Of a DNA stretch of 64,000 nucleotides, positions 39,701 to 52,050 are shown piece after piece (positions within the stretch are counted from its first letter, which is position 1; each line of letters begins with the position of its first letter). The position numbers and the translations under genes are program-made. The stretch is taken from contig NC_063435.1 of NCBI RefSeq assembly GCF_020379485.1, positions 4,210,162-4,274,161 of the forward strand. The letters are read 5' to 3'. The notes under the pieces are model-generated. The model was not told where the DNA came from and made no database searches. It worked only from the letters and a program-made list of their open reading frames with translations. Origin of the DNA: Brassica napus. Its lineage: Eukaryota > Streptophyta > Magnoliopsida > Brassicales > Brassicaceae.

Positions 39701-39869
39701 TTCGACATGTATAATAAAACGAGATTGGTAGAAACAAAATTTATTATTAACTGTTATAAAAACTAATATACCTGTTTATCTTGACGATTATCTGTGGCTG
39801 CTGAGACTAAACCGAGTAAGAAGACAACGATACATGAGAGAAGACAAAAGGAAGATGCTCGTTTCGCCA
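36706..39869 (-). pseudogene. Subtilisin-like protease 4 (SBT4 type), frameshifted pseudogene
   Basis: Nine exon positions are kept: 39869-39772, 39674-39580, 39473-39382, 39289-39037, 38960-38474, 38387-38158, 38065-37954, 37554-37347, 37255-36706. Exon 1 is 98 nt where copy 5 has 99, a one-base deletion in the signal-peptide region (gagagaagac became gagagagac), so translation from the usual ATG stops early. Exon 9 is 550 nt, not 551: gtcaacatgg became gtcacatgg near 37189, giving a stop soon after the AYGAGHV motif. The aspartate motif is VIDCG instead of IDTG; GHGTHT, AAGNSGP and SGTSMSCPH remain. Exons 1-7 resemble copy 5, exons 8-9 copy 2. Intron 7 carries a MITE and the 3' flank a Helitron. 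It could still be transcribed. Confidence 0.85.
37596..37915. mobile_element. AT-rich MITE-like insert in intron 7 of subtilase 4
   Basis: Intron 7 of copy 5 is short and reads ttggatttttaaaatcgg through this point; copy 4 has about 315 extra bases there. The insert shares gaccaaaataactct, aaattttaatatttattttt and tctatcttcat with a segment in the opposite orientation at about 54955-55205, inside a cis-prenyltransferase intron. Two copies in unrelated introns mark it as a mobile repeat. Family unknown. Confidence 0.65.
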
Positions 39870-40078
39870 TCTTTTTCTGAATTATATGTTACTCTATTTT
39901 TTCAATTTCAATGGAGATTACATAAAATGATGATGAGTATTAGTAGAATTTATACTTTAACCGTGCAAAGAGACAAATCCTAATAAAACTCCATTGATTC
40001 GGTCTCCTTACTTGCTAATTGTAATGAACATATTACCATATATTTTATGATATCTTTCCCAAATGGCATCATTGTATG

Positions 40079-40083
40079 TTGAC
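40079..40083 (+). promoter_or_regulatory. W-box core upstream of subtilase 4
   Basis: TTGACC about 210 bp upstream of the start, in the context attgtatgttgaccaaaatg that is shared exactly with copy 5. Only one half of the inverted pair of copies 1-3 is present. Confidence 0.35.
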
Positions 40084-40155
40084 CAAAATGATCCACGATC
40101 GTTAATTTAAGGAAACATATCTATTATTATATTTTGTTACATCTAGTTTGATGTT

Positions 40156-40542
40156 ATTTTACAATAATAACTAGGAAACACCGTAGTCTACTGGTTAAGG
40201 TTTAAAGACTTCTACACCCAGGTCTGGAGTTGCAATTTTTTACAGATTACAGGAAATTCAGATTTAAAGTCCATGAGAGAACTATTTATTAATATAGATT
40301 ACAGAAGAAAAGCGTACAAGAGATCTTCAACATGGTGCAAGTAAATCTGGTCAGAGAATTTTCATAGGACAGTTCGGATATATGTGTTAAGCAAATCCAT
40401 ATTTCAAGAGAGATCCCACTGATTAATAAGACGTTTCACCTTTAGTGAATGATTTAAGAATTGAGATTGATTTTTCTGTATTGCTGGCCTTAACAAGATG
40501 CATGTATCCATGGATCATTCAAACTGAAATGGACTTCTCTGT
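40156..40542 (+). mobile_element. tRNA-derived SINE-like element, copy B, with 17-bp TSD
   Basis: The 17 bases acatctagtttgatgtt occur at 40139-40155 and again at 40543-40559, framing 387 bp. Copy 5's upstream region (about 44910) has this sequence once and continues directly, so the empty site is known. The insert starts with an A-box-like tagtctactggttaagg and a weaker B box (ctggagttgcaa), then tacagattacaggaaattc. It matches copy A at 32047-32395 inverted. Confidence 0.75.
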
Positions 40543-40559
40543 ACATCTAGTTTGATGTT

Positions 40560-41778
40560 TGAGCTCATTTTTTTTTGTAGAATTTTCCTGAATAATTAAG
40601 AAATATATGTATATACAGATATATTTAAATAATTTATTCATTAAAATGTTTGATAATGGTTTATTATCCGATAATAATTTGTTACTTGGTACATATTTTG
40701 TTAACCAATACATAGTTTAATACCAAAGCATTGATAAATGATCTGTCAACTTGTACATTATTTAATATTTGGTATGTTAGCAGAGAAATGGGTTGATACA
40801 TGGTTTGTGAGTTAATATGTTATATGATACATGAATTGTTATATGATATATGTTTCGTTAACTGATTCATAGTTTGATACCAAAAAATGAGTAGAGGAAA
40901 AGATTCAAAAATTGAGAAACGATGGTCAAGATGAGATAAAGAAGAGAAGATATCAACAGAGGTTTGGGATTGAAAAACAGAATCGATGGCGATTGAAAAA
41001 CAGAATCGATGGCGGTTGAAAATTTAGAATGGAGACTGGTGAGTGCAAAGGAGATGAGAGTAATATGTTTCTATGGAGAATTGGTTTTCTCCATCAAATT
41101 AGATGAACTTAAATACTTGATTATGAAGAAGAAAAAAAAGTGAAAGAGGATAAAATGTTATCTTACTGAAAAATTTAGGGAAAGGAAAGTGTGAAAGAAA
41201 AAAAAGCACAGATTGCAAGGACAAAAAAAAACATAAGAAAAAAAAGAGCGAAATAGAGATAATTTTGGAAATTCAAGTTAAAAATCTATAGTAATTTACC
41301 TATACATCAAATCATGTGTATTTACTTAATACTGTTTCTATGTAGGGATATAAGCTAAATTACTCTTCTTAGCAAAGAGCAAAGAGCTACTGCCCATTGC
41401 TTTGTCAATAAGTTGATTCCCGTCAGTTTTGTTTTTTAAATCTTTTAATCTCTCTTCATGCTACTTCACTACATATCAATCTAAATTTAAAAGGCCATAT
41501 AGTCGTCTCTTTTTTAACACATAAAAGGCCATACAGTCCATCTAAGGGAATTTCCACTCCTAAAACTTAAAAGGGATATAACATAATTTTGAAATATTAA
41601 CCACTTCAGTATCAGGTTAATAAAGCTAAGATCCCGAGACAACACGGCTAGACATGGAACATTTTTTAACAGAAAAAAAACACATAACAACAGCATGGTG
41701 GTTTTATTGCAACGGTAGTGATAATCATGATGATAGAAAGATCAAATATGTTAAATGCATGTGGCCTCATGGCCCTCA
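40560..41778. other. Spacer between subtilases 4 and 5, repeats only
   Basis: No gene seen. About 40543-40600 continues copy-5-like upstream sequence (gtagaattttcctgaataat). Then come degenerate repeats (gttatatgatacatgaattg) and a 23-base tandem duplication, gattgaaaaacagaatcgat plus ggc, at about 40971 and 40994. Confidence 0.5.
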
Positions 41779-44617
41779 TCAGCCACTAGTATAAATAACA
41801 ATGGGGCTTCTCACGTTGTGTGTGCCATCAGACCAGACTAGATTAGCAGACGAAGGCAGTTTTGGGTCGAGACCACTGCCTGTAACAGTCACTGTGAAAG
41901 CCTGTTTTTCATTCACCGACTTCATAGACAGGACATTAGGTGAAACCTTGACACTGAGCTTAGTCCCGTGATTTAAGACAATCTGCGATTTGTAGGTAGA
42001 GTTGGGGATACCGACGTTGGTGACGGTTCTGTTGAAAGTGACGGTGAAGGGGCTATTAGTTTCCGAAAGTTTAGCCGACATTGAAGGATAGTTGAGGTTT
42101 CTTGGTAAGGTATTTCCAGTGCAAGTGACTGCTTCACCGGTAATGAGTTTAAGGGTTTTGGAAGTGTAGTTTAAGCCGCAGAGAAAGGTGATGTGGTCTG
42201 CTTTGTTCAGTTCGTAGACAAGTCCAGGATTTAGAGCGGCTATTGGGTCGACATGGCCAGCTCCATAAGCAAACTCGGTTGATGCAACCCCAGTGTCAGA
42301 AGCATTCATTGACCAAGCTGCAAATGTTAATTAAGAGACACTATATAAGAACAGAGATATCGGCAAAAAGGTTACTTGTGGTACAAGGTGGATAACAATT
42401 TTGGTTTACCGGTTGTCATGATGGCAGAATGGATCACGGATGGAGACCAGTCAGGATGAAAAGTCTTGATGTACGCAGCCACGCCAGCAACATGTGGACA
42501 AGACATTGAAGTTCCAGAATCAACAGAGTACTTCACTTGTCTCTGGTCTCCTAAAGATGGGGAACTCAAAGGTGAATACGCAGCGAGAATCTCCACTCCC
42601 GGTGCAGTTATATCCGGCTACATTTCAATCAAACATTTTCTGTCAAACCGATTTTAAAAATCCAATAAATATTAAAAAAAAAAAGATATGTAACCTTTAG
42701 AAGATCAACAGCAAGGGTGTTTGGACCACGAGAAGAGAAGGAAGCAACTTTAGGACCTTTCTGATTAAAGACTGCCTCAGTTTTTAGAACAGTGCCTCGT
42801 GGGGACCTACGGAAAACAAACACATACATATCAGGACAAAGAAGCAGACTCTTAAGAAAATGTAAAACGTATGAAACAGAGAAAAGATATTTTGTTACTT
42901 TGTGGAGTTAAGGTAAGAGAGGAGAGAATCAAAGTCATCTTGTGATAGAGAAGATAGAGGACGAGGGCTAATGGAGGAGTAGTTCTTGTAGTCTACATTT
43001 ATGGTTGCAACAGCTGTTCCTGAAATAGTTGGATATCTGCTCACCAATATTTGTCCCTTGGCCTGAGATCCAAGAGTTCCCTCCACAAGAGGATAATTCT
43101 TTCCTTTGAGATCAAAAGCATTCACTGATCTCCCCTTTTCAAGACAAAAACAAAAGAGTCATTAGAAGGGACAGAGAAGATATTATTATCATAGGAATGT
43201 TACTTGATACTTACGGAAAGTGTCCTGCCGTTTTCGAGAACAACTTTGGTGAGAAACTCACGGTTGGTTGTGCTGGCTGCAACTGTTAATATCCACGGTG
43301 CGACACTCGCAACCGAGTTCGGAGTTGGACCGCTGTTGCCGGCTGAGTTCACAGTGAGGATCCCTTTGGCCATAGCGTGAAAAGCCCCGATTGCAATGGG
43401 GTCCTTTTCATACGGGATGGCACTGTCATCCCCAATGGATATGCTAATGAAATCTACACCATCTGCTATCGCGTCATCGAATGCAGACAGTATAGATTCT
43501 GTGGTACACCCTGTCGGGATGCAAACTTTGTAAGCAGCGACTCTTGCAGCTGGAACGCCGCCTCTCGCCGTTCCATTACCTATTCCGAAGAAGCTTTCTC
43601 CCGCAACTGCGTTTCCAGCAGCTGTCGATGCTGTGTGTGAACCGTGGCCCTGGTTGTCCCTAGTGCCTTCGCCTGTGTAGTCTCTTGCTCCTATCAACTT
43701 GCTGAAAAACATTAAAAACAACGTCAGCCTCTTCTTAAAAACAATAGTAATCTTATAAGAGAGACATTTTGGAGAATTAGTTACTTGTTGCAAGTGAAGT
43801 TTTTGCCGCCGGAACAAACACCTTTCCATTTCTTTGGAGGAGGACCAAAGCCTTTGCCCGAGAAGCTCTCTGATTCTGGCCAAACACCAGTGTCGATGAC
43901 TCCGATGATAGTATCACTCTCTATGGCCAAGTTCCGCTTTGTATTATTTCCTTCCTTTAACCCCATGAAGTCCCAAGACGCAGTCGTTTGGAGTTGTAAC
44001 TTCTTGTTCGGGAACACAGACACAACTCCCTCCATTTCTATGCAAAACATAAAAATGGTTGTAAGTAATTATCTAACCTTTAATATTACCATTTCAGGAT
44101 AAGTGTGTCTTGATCGAAGATCACTCACCGGCTACTTGTTCTCGTTCTGACTCAGTGAGTCGGGCAGCGAACCCATTAAAACTCCTCTTATAACTTCTCA
44201 CCAAACGACCTGTGGTAGAACTAGAGTATATATATATGTGTGTGTATTACTTGTTAGAATCCTCTTAATTAATGTGGGCTAGTTATAACTAATTTACGAA
44301 TAGAGAATGATTTAATTTAATCGCACCTTTCTCCAGTGACTTCTTGAAGAATATTTAAGTGATTCGACATTGGTGTGTAGCCCGGTCGAGACGGAAGTGA
44401 ACCCATGTAAACAACGTACACCTTCATCGAATATTATCATCATTATCTTCGACATGTATAATAAAACGTGATTGGTAGAAACATAATTTATTATTAACTG
44501 TTATAAAAACTAATTTACCTGTTTATCTTGACGATCATCTGTGACTGCTGACACTAAACCGAGTAACAAGACGACGACATATAAGACGAGACAAAATGAA
44601 GATGCTCGTTTCGCCAT
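41779..44617 (-). CDS. Subtilisin-like protease 5 (SBT4 type)
   Basis: Exons 44617-44519, 44421-44327, 44220-44129, 44037-43785, 43701-43215, 43134-42899, 42806-42695, 42617-42410 and 42317-41779 join to 706 aa. The start [20 protein letters not shown] gives a signal peptide different from the MEK type of copies 1-3. Propeptide, S8, PA and Fn3-like regions are complete. Triad: [21 protein letters not shown]; Asn in NSAGNSGP. The C-terminus is shorter and ends IVIYTSG. It is the closest intact relative of the front half of pseudogene copy 4. Oldest-type gene structure of the array, with all introns short. Confidence 0.88.
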
Positions 44618-44818
44618 CTTTTCTTATGCAATGAATTATATGTTACTCTAGTTTTTCAATTTCAATGGAGATTAACATAAAATGATGAATGAGTAGTAGA
44701 ATTTATACTTAAACCGTGCAATGAAACAAATCCTAATTAAATCCCGTTGATTCTGTTTCTTTACTTGCTATAATGAACGTATTTTATGATATTTTTTTCC
44801 AAATGGCATCATTGTATG

Positions 44819-44823
44819 TTGAC
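44819..44823 (+). promoter_or_regulatory. W-box core upstream of subtilase 5
   Basis: TTGACC about 200 bp upstream of the start, in the same context as in copy 4 (attgtatgttgaccaaaatg). Confidence 0.35.
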
Positions 44824-44974
44824 CAAAATGATTCTCGATCGTTAATTTAAGGAAACATATCTATTATTATATTATTATTATTTTCAAACTTTTATTATTA
44901 TATTTTGTTGCATCTAGTTTGATGTTTGAACTTTTTGTAGAATTTTCCTGAATAATTAAGAATACAGGTATATT

Positions 44975-45000
44975 ATAGTTAAAGCGCGGGTTAAATCAAC
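44975..45000 (+). mobile_element. Helitron 3'-end remnant
   Basis: aaagcgcgggttaaatcaac resembles the right arm and tail of the Helitron hairpins in this window, but the left arm and the CTAG are missing. It starts where similarity to the upstream region of copy 4 ends. Confidence 0.35.
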
Positions 45001-45258
45001 TTAATAATCCATATGTTTTACATTGTTTCAAACAATCCATGAATATCTAACTTGTCAGTATAAGTTACATTATTAATTTAGTAAATACTTAGATTATAAT
45101 GTGTTCATTTTAATTAGTTTCAAAATTTTAGTTATATTCAAGATTTTAAAATAATTTTATTAAGCAGGTAAGAGAACATATATATTACTAACTATAGACG
45201 TATTTGTAATTTTGTTACAACAAAATCTATAAAATGAAATATATACTTTTAGTATTTA

Positions 45259-45933
45259 TCTATATATCTAATCTATTAAAAGAGGAGTACAAAATTAGAT
45301 TATCCCTTAGTTTTCCACTATATTTACAATGGCATGCCACTGAAGTTATTAATTAACCTACCTTTTAGGATTTTTGTCTTTTTTTCTTCAATTAATGTAT
45401 TTCCAAAATCAAATTCTAACTAAAAAATCATGGCAACAATAATTAATAAACCTAACTTTTAATATTCTTTGTCTTTTCCTTTTTTATTATACATATGTGT
45501 GTTTGAAAATAATTAATTTCATATATACATTTCGTAATTACATACATTATACGGTAATTATTTTACTAATTCCACATATACATAATAAATAGTATACAAC
45601 AATTTTATTATATATAGTCATAAAATTGTGATCCATAAAAACAGTTTATACAATAGTTTTATTATATATAATCATAAAATTTTGATCCATAAAAAATAAA
45701 AATACATTTGTGTGACTTTACACGTCATATTCTAAATAAATAGATGATATAATTTAGGATTTACATGATAAAATAAAACTACTCAATACAAACTATAAAA
45801 CTATTGTGTTTAGAAATGTCATATTAAAAAAAAGTTAAACGGGTAAATTTTAAAATATATATTATCACTTATACAAATAAATATTCATTTATAAAAAACT
45901 AACACCCGCGCGGGTGCGCGGGTCAAGCTCTAG
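45259..45933 (+). mobile_element. Non-autonomous Helitron
   Basis: 3' end hairpin cccgcgcgggtgcgcggg, tcaagct and CTAG (45930-45933) followed by T. The 5' end is one of the TC dinucleotides in tctatatatctaatctatta (45259-45272). About 670 bp, AT-rich, non-coding. The DNA from 45934 to about 46790 is AT-rich with no gene seen; the last part before 47040 should be promoter and leader of the quinone reductase. Confidence 0.7.
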
Positions 45934-47040
45934 TTTATATTATTAAAATTGAAGTACCAATATGAATTAGCGCTTATATTATATCTTAATTACATCTAAT
46001 GCCATTAAAAACTAACTAATCTTAATTTGTACCATTAACTAGTTTTAACAAAATATTTTTTAAAATACAATCAATTAATTTTATGTATGGTCAATCTTAA
46101 TAATTATTTCAAACGACAATATATCTTAACAATTTAAATACTTATGTACATATATAATATAAAACTGACATAAAATAAATGACAATTTAAATAATTACTT
46201 ACTTATTGTATTACTAATAATTTCATATGCCCTAAAAGTTTGAAGATATATACAAAACAACATTCAATACTGTAAATAATTAGTATATAATAAAAAATAA
46301 TAATATTCAACACAAATAATATATAATCTAATGTTGATATCAAAATAATTATGTACAATAAACATATGCAGTATGTTTTTTTAACTTAAGAAAAATAATT
46401 GTACGGATGTGCATGTCAAAATCTAAAAATAAAATATTATTGTCTTTTTACCATTAATAAAAGCTAATTTGTGATTTTTGTCTTTAGAAGCTATCGAAGA
46501 AACAAAATTTTGAAAGAAATTATTTAAGAACTACTTAAGAGATTTTCCTTTCATTTATATATTTTATTAAATTTGTGCAAATTTATTAAATGCTTTAGTG
46601 TTATTAACTTATTATAAAATGATTATGTAATTACCCTCTTCTTGAATTATTCATTTACTTGACAACTGTTCTTAAATATATGATTAATTTTATTAATCAC
46701 GAGGTAGGTTCAGCGTTTGTCTGGACTCATTTCTTATTTAATTGGGCTTGAAGATCAGCCCATGTGATCGACTAAAAATGGTCGGTCGAAACTCTAGCCA
46801 TGTTATCATCATCATCTTTACCAAACCTGAACACATTCATAACTTCATATGTTCCTGATCATTCCCGAAGCTAACTCCGAACCTCAATCTGTTTCCTCTA
46901 CTCCTTGGCTTGGCTCTTCCAGAAAGGTTAGTTATTTTCTTAGAACATTTTATATTCGAGTCTGATTCTAATTTGTAACAGATCGTGGAAGTCTTCGTCT
47001 GAGGGACAAGAATCTTAGTTTGTGCCCGAAGCTTCAAGCT

Positions 47041-48075
47041 ATGGCTGTCACCAAGATTTATATAGTGTGAGTCTTGATTTAATTTGTTCGGTCAAGGTTC
47101 TGTTCCGGTTATCATACCGGTTTGGTTTTAACGATCCGGTTCTCTGTTTTCCTCGTAGGTACTACTCGTTGCACGGCCACGTGGAGACAATGGCAAGAGA
47201 GGTACTCAGAGGAGCGAACGAAGTTCCAGACGTGGAGGCAACTCTCTGGCAAATACCAGAGACGTTACCTGAGAAGATACTTGAGAAAGTAAAGGCCGTA
47301 CCAAGACCGGACGATGTGCCGGAGATTCAAGGGGAGCAGCTAGGTGAAGCTGATGGGTTCATGTTCGGTTTCCCTTCCAGGTTTGGAGTGATGGCGTCAC
47401 AGGTCATGACGTTCTTTGACAACACAAGTGATCTCTGGACTTCACAGGCACTCGCTGGGAAACCCGCAGGGATCTTCTGGAGCACGGGGTTCCACGGTGG
47501 AGGCCAAGAGCTCACTGCGTAAGAACATAGTCATGAGTAGCACATAAGCAATATTAGAAGAACATAGTAGCATAGCCAATGCCGTCTCAAATTATTTTTA
47601 GGCTCAGAAAAATATTAATGGTATATTTTACAAAATAATGATGTAGCTTTGTATCTTTTGAAGTTATAATCATTAATTAAATTTAGAAGTATATATCTAA
47701 AAAGTTAAAAATTTAGATTTTAATTTTTACATTTATTTTTAAACAATTATAATTTTATATTCGAATTTTGTTCAACCGCTTCACTTGCACGTGCTAAAAC
47801 AGCTTTGAGCTTAAGTGATTGGTTTTGTTGTGTTTAGATTGACGGCAGTGACGAAACTGGCTCATCATGGGATGATATTTGTACCGTTAGGGTATACATT
47901 TGGTAAAGGTATGTATGAGATGGGAGAGGTGAAAGGTGGTTCGCCGTATGGATCAGGGACTTATGCAGCTGATGGGTCGCGCGAGCCGACAGAGCTGGAG
48001 ATTGAGCAGGCAAATTACCATGGTAAGTACTTTGCAGGAATAGCCAAGAAACTCAAGAAGCGGTCTCCTGTCTAG
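47041..48075 (+). CDS. NAD(P)H:quinone oxidoreductase, WrbA/FQR family
   Basis: Exons 47041-47066, 47159-47518 and 47838-48075 (phases 2 and 2) give 207 aa, normal for the family. The small first exon encodes MAVTKIYIV, the first beta strand of the flavodoxin fold; exon 2 continues [19 protein letters not shown], the FMN phosphate loop. [18 protein letters not shown] and [16 protein letters not shown] carry further FMN and quinone contacts. Family knowledge: these flavoproteins reduce quinones by two electrons using NAD(P)H and avoid semiquinones. Position matches Arabidopsis AT5G58800. Start chosen because upstream ORF residues are unlike the family. Intact. Confidence 0.9.
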
Positions 48076-50008
48076 AACGGTATTCCTCTGTGTTTTCCTG
48101 TACTAATCAATCTGTAAATGCAAAGGAGGAGACTGTGAAATAAGATCGACATAGACAGTACGGAGAAAACATGTGTCTGTAAGCTAATGATCAACAAATC
48201 TTATCTCCCATAGCTTATAGTTGTCTACTGAGAAACTATTGATCATGTAAAGCATTACCACTTTGATATCAATATACATCATACATATTTCTCCTATACG
48301 TCGTTGTGATCTTGCCTTGATATCAATTCTGCTTTGTTTCATCATCTTCCTCTTCTCTCTCTTTACGTATTAACCACAGTGTTCCACTTTTGTGACCCCA
48401 CCCGCAACACCTCAGCTTCATTCAGATTATCTGCAACTTATGAGAAAGAAAAATGATGAACTAATGAATGTGTAAGAACAAAACTTAGAAAGGGTCTCTA
48501 GACTAACCAACAGCAAGAGTGGTACTTCTCTGATTATATGGAGTTAATGCTCTCTATCTTCTGCTTCACAGATGTCAGCTAAAAAATACCTGAGATGTTC
48601 AGCTTCAAGTCAACTTAGTTAAGAAGAAGAATCTCAAGAAACAAGTGAAGTCATTATGAGCTAAAACAGTTCAAGTGGAGATGAACCCTAACTCAGTGAT
48701 CATCTGAATACCAAAAAAAAAAAACACAAAGCCTAATTCTTACACCATAAGAACTAACCACTAGTGTGATGACCAAAGAGAATCAAGCTACAGAATCTGA
48801 AAGTGATTTTCAGAGATTTCACTTCAAACAAGACGGAACCTTCAAGTATATACTCTTACATGCAGACCAAAAAGGGGAGAATAAGAGGGGGTTTTCACCG
48901 ACAAAGAATCATCTTTAAAACAATTGAAATATATTTTTTTCTGTTATAAAATGAAGAAAAACAACCTTTTAGTTTCGGTTCCATGTTCAGTGTTACTTCT
49001 ATTTTGATAAATTCAGTTATATTTAATACACACACCATTGTCGTTGCTGTTGAATGACATCTTTATAAAGAAACAAAAAAAATGTCTTCGAATTCTAGAG
49101 GTGCAAGCAAGAAGTAATAACTATACTTTTTAAAATATCAACATTTTAAAGCAATATATAGTTACACTGATTGAATTAATTGTTTTGCCGTCCTTATACG
49201 TACTGATTATATCTTTATCAGTACTGACTATTACATGTGTTTTTCTATATGAGAACTCCAAACACGAGTTTTTTCAATAAAAAGCAAGTGCAAAAATAAT
49301 CGTCAACAGCCTTACGGTTTTTGGGCCGTATTATTGGAACATCATGCTGGTGTGCGTTTCAATTTTCAACTAACCTTGAGTGCTTGCCTAAACATCCCCT
49401 CTATTAAAAGTCTAAAAACAAGGGTACTCGTTGATTAGTTTTATATTTAATGTTTATTAAGTTGGGAAGAAAAAAACTCCTCTACTACAAATTTTGTATA
49501 TATATAAAAAGAAAAAATGTTTTAGAATGTATATTTAGTTTGTTACTATTTTTAATGGTTTTCTTTGCGACAAAGTATTTATTATTGTAATTCTTTTTAA
49601 AAATGTTGAAAACTTTATTGCCAACCTTTTTCGTAATCACAAATGTTGGCACGGCTCTGTAAACATGCAAACAAAATGTGAGAGCATGGCTATATCTGTA
49701 CGAATCATACCTTTTATTTTTCCTGACGAATGTAAAATGTTAACATCATACTTTTTATAAAACATCTTACTTTCCCTAGTTTGTAGATACGATTGGGATG
49801 CCAATCCTTTTAGTAATCACGTGAGAAACCATTTAGCAATTTTCAAGTGCCGTAGGATCTTATTAACCTTAAATACGTATGACCTGTCTTTGGGTAGAAG
49901 AGCCAGAGAGCGAGAGAGAGAAAGGGTTACATTGATCATGAGCGTCTTTGAACGCGAAGCTCTTTAAGTACATAATCGAGTGCTTCAATTCCAAAAGAAG
50001 GAAAAAAA
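48076..50008. other. Intergenic, no gene recognised
   Basis: Contains the 3' UTR of the quinone reductase. About 48310-48900 is less AT-rich than its surroundings and lacks a long ORF; it could be a non-coding transcript or a decayed gene, but I could not identify either. The last 150 bases, with a gagagagagaaag tract, are the leader region of the next gene. Confidence 0.45.
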
Positions 50009-52050
50009 ATGGAACAAATGGTGTACATAGTCTCTGTTGTTTTCACTTGTCTTGCTCTTCTTATCATCCCAGTTATCATCATAACTCGGCGTCTTAGTGT
50101 TCATCTCTCCTTCAAAAACATCCTCAGATTCATTAAACTCGTAGCTTCTCAACTCGATGATGAGGAAGAGAATAACGAGAAAAGGTACGTCTCCATTTGT
50201 TAAACATAGTTTGTACGTACGTGTTAAGAGCTCCTTATCCAGTTTATTATAAGGTAAATTAAACAGTCTCCTTAAATCTGACCTGAAATATTTAACTAAC
50301 CATGGATTCCACAACCACGCCTGTAATTTAGAGTAGCAAATTATATATATGTTCTCAACCAACCTAATTAAGAAAACTATTTGATTTATCCAATATACTT
50401 CGAGTTTTCGTCTTACTGTAGTGCGTGAGTCCATATTGATAGAACCATATTCGTGGTTATTTGTCTTTCAAATCAATGCCGACACATCTTGCTCTAATAT
50501 AATCCCTCACATTTCAAGTTGCATTTTTAACATTTCCCAGTCCACACATTCTGAAAATATCATATCTAACCTCTCTCTATTATGTGAATTCATCAAACGT
50601 AACTGAAGTTGTATGTTTTACTTTTAGTTTAGCAACAACAAAATTGAACGTCTTAGTACACTTTTTTTAATATCATATTTAACCACTCTATATTAATTGA
50701 TTCATCAAACATAATTGAAGTTTACATTTTATTGAGTTGATATAAATGAAAAAAAAAACACAAACATTGACTCTACATAGAAAACTGAAATAAATAAATA
50801 GTATATCTTTGTGAAACAAAACAAAAACCTAAAACATGCAATTTTAAAGAACCCTAATAAACGGAGAAATTTTTTATGGATAAGCGGGTCTCAAGTTGGA
50901 TCTCGAATATTCTACCAGGACTGCATGTTTGTTATACGAAGGCCTCAGAATTTTGCTTGTTCTTTAATTATTTTGTAGTGGTACAATAGGAGAGGAAGAT
51001 AAACGCCGGAGACTGCCAAAGCACGTGGCGATTATATTGGACGGGAACAGACGCTGGGCGGAGAAACGAGGTCTCGGTACATCGGAAGGTCACCAGGCCG
51101 GAGCGAGGAGGCTTATCGAGAATGCTAAGGACTGTTTCGCTATGGGGATAAACACTGTCTCACTCTTTGCTTTCTCCACCGAAAATTGGGCAAGACCTGA
51201 GGTGATGATGATAATGAAATATAACTTTGTGAAAAAATTACAAGAGCTTTTCTTACATTTCGTTTTAACTCGTTTTTTTTTCTTTGACCAGGATGAAGTT
51301 AACGGGCTGATGGCCCTGTTTGAGAAACATTTGAGGTCTGAGATGGCTTTCTTCCGAAGGTACACAACATCTTGTTTTAACCCTCTCTAAAAGCAAGTTG
51401 TATAGTTTTTGTTTTCTATTATATAAGGAAACTCGAAACTAAAATAGTTTTCTAAAACATACTATAAAAAGGTTAAAGAAGGAAACTAGTTTCTTTATAA
51501 GAAAACACATCCTTCAACAAACAAACAAGAAAAAGAATGAGACTATGAAAATTTTATTTTTCAAAAACCCTAACAGAAACTGTTGTCATTCTCTTATATA
51601 TTCAGTGATAAAATCAAGATCTCGGTGATTGGAAACCGGACGAAAATCTCCCAATCGCTTCTAGGTTTGATAACAGAAGCAGAGGAAGCTACAAAGAACT
51701 ACGAAGAGAAGCATCTCATTATAGCAATAGACTATAGTGGAAGATTTGATATCTTACAAGCTTGCAAAAGTCTTGCAGAAAAGGCGAAAAACGGGCTGAT
51801 TCAAATAGAGGACATTGACGAGGATGTAATGGAGAAAGAGTTGATGACAAACTGTAGTGAGTTCCCTAACCCTGACCTATTGATTAGAACGAGCGGAGAG
51901 CAAAGGATTAGTAACTTCTTCTTATGGCAATCTGCTTACACTGAGCTCTACTTTCCAAACGTTCTATGGCCTGACTTCGGCGAGGCTGAGTATCTTGAGG
52001 CCTTGACTTGGTATCAGCAAAGGCAGAGGCGGTTCGGTCTACGAGTTTAG
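50009..52050 (+). CDS. cis-Prenyltransferase (UPP/DHDDS-like) with N-terminal membrane segment, copy 1
   Basis: Exons 50009-50184, 50979-51201, 51292-51359 and 51606-52050 give 303 aa. The N-terminus has a hydrophobic stretch (about residues 5-27), then the catalytic motif [17 protein letters not shown] with Asp at 80, the FAFSTENW substrate motif, DYSGRFDI, and the C-terminal [15 protein letters not shown] and WPDF motifs. Family knowledge: it condenses isopentenyl diphosphate onto an allylic primer in cis to make polyprenyl diphosphates for dolichol or polyprenols; the Asp binds Mg and pyrophosphate. The membrane segment suggests an ER-anchored enzyme. It is head-to-tail with copy 2, matching the AT5G5878x cluster. 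Product chain length is not deducible. Confidence 0.87.

Noticed and set aside
48301..48900. Possible snoRNA cluster or small gene downstream of the quinone reductase
   Set aside because: tgatga and ctga motifs occur, but without paired terminal stems or consistent spacing; not enough support to annotate.
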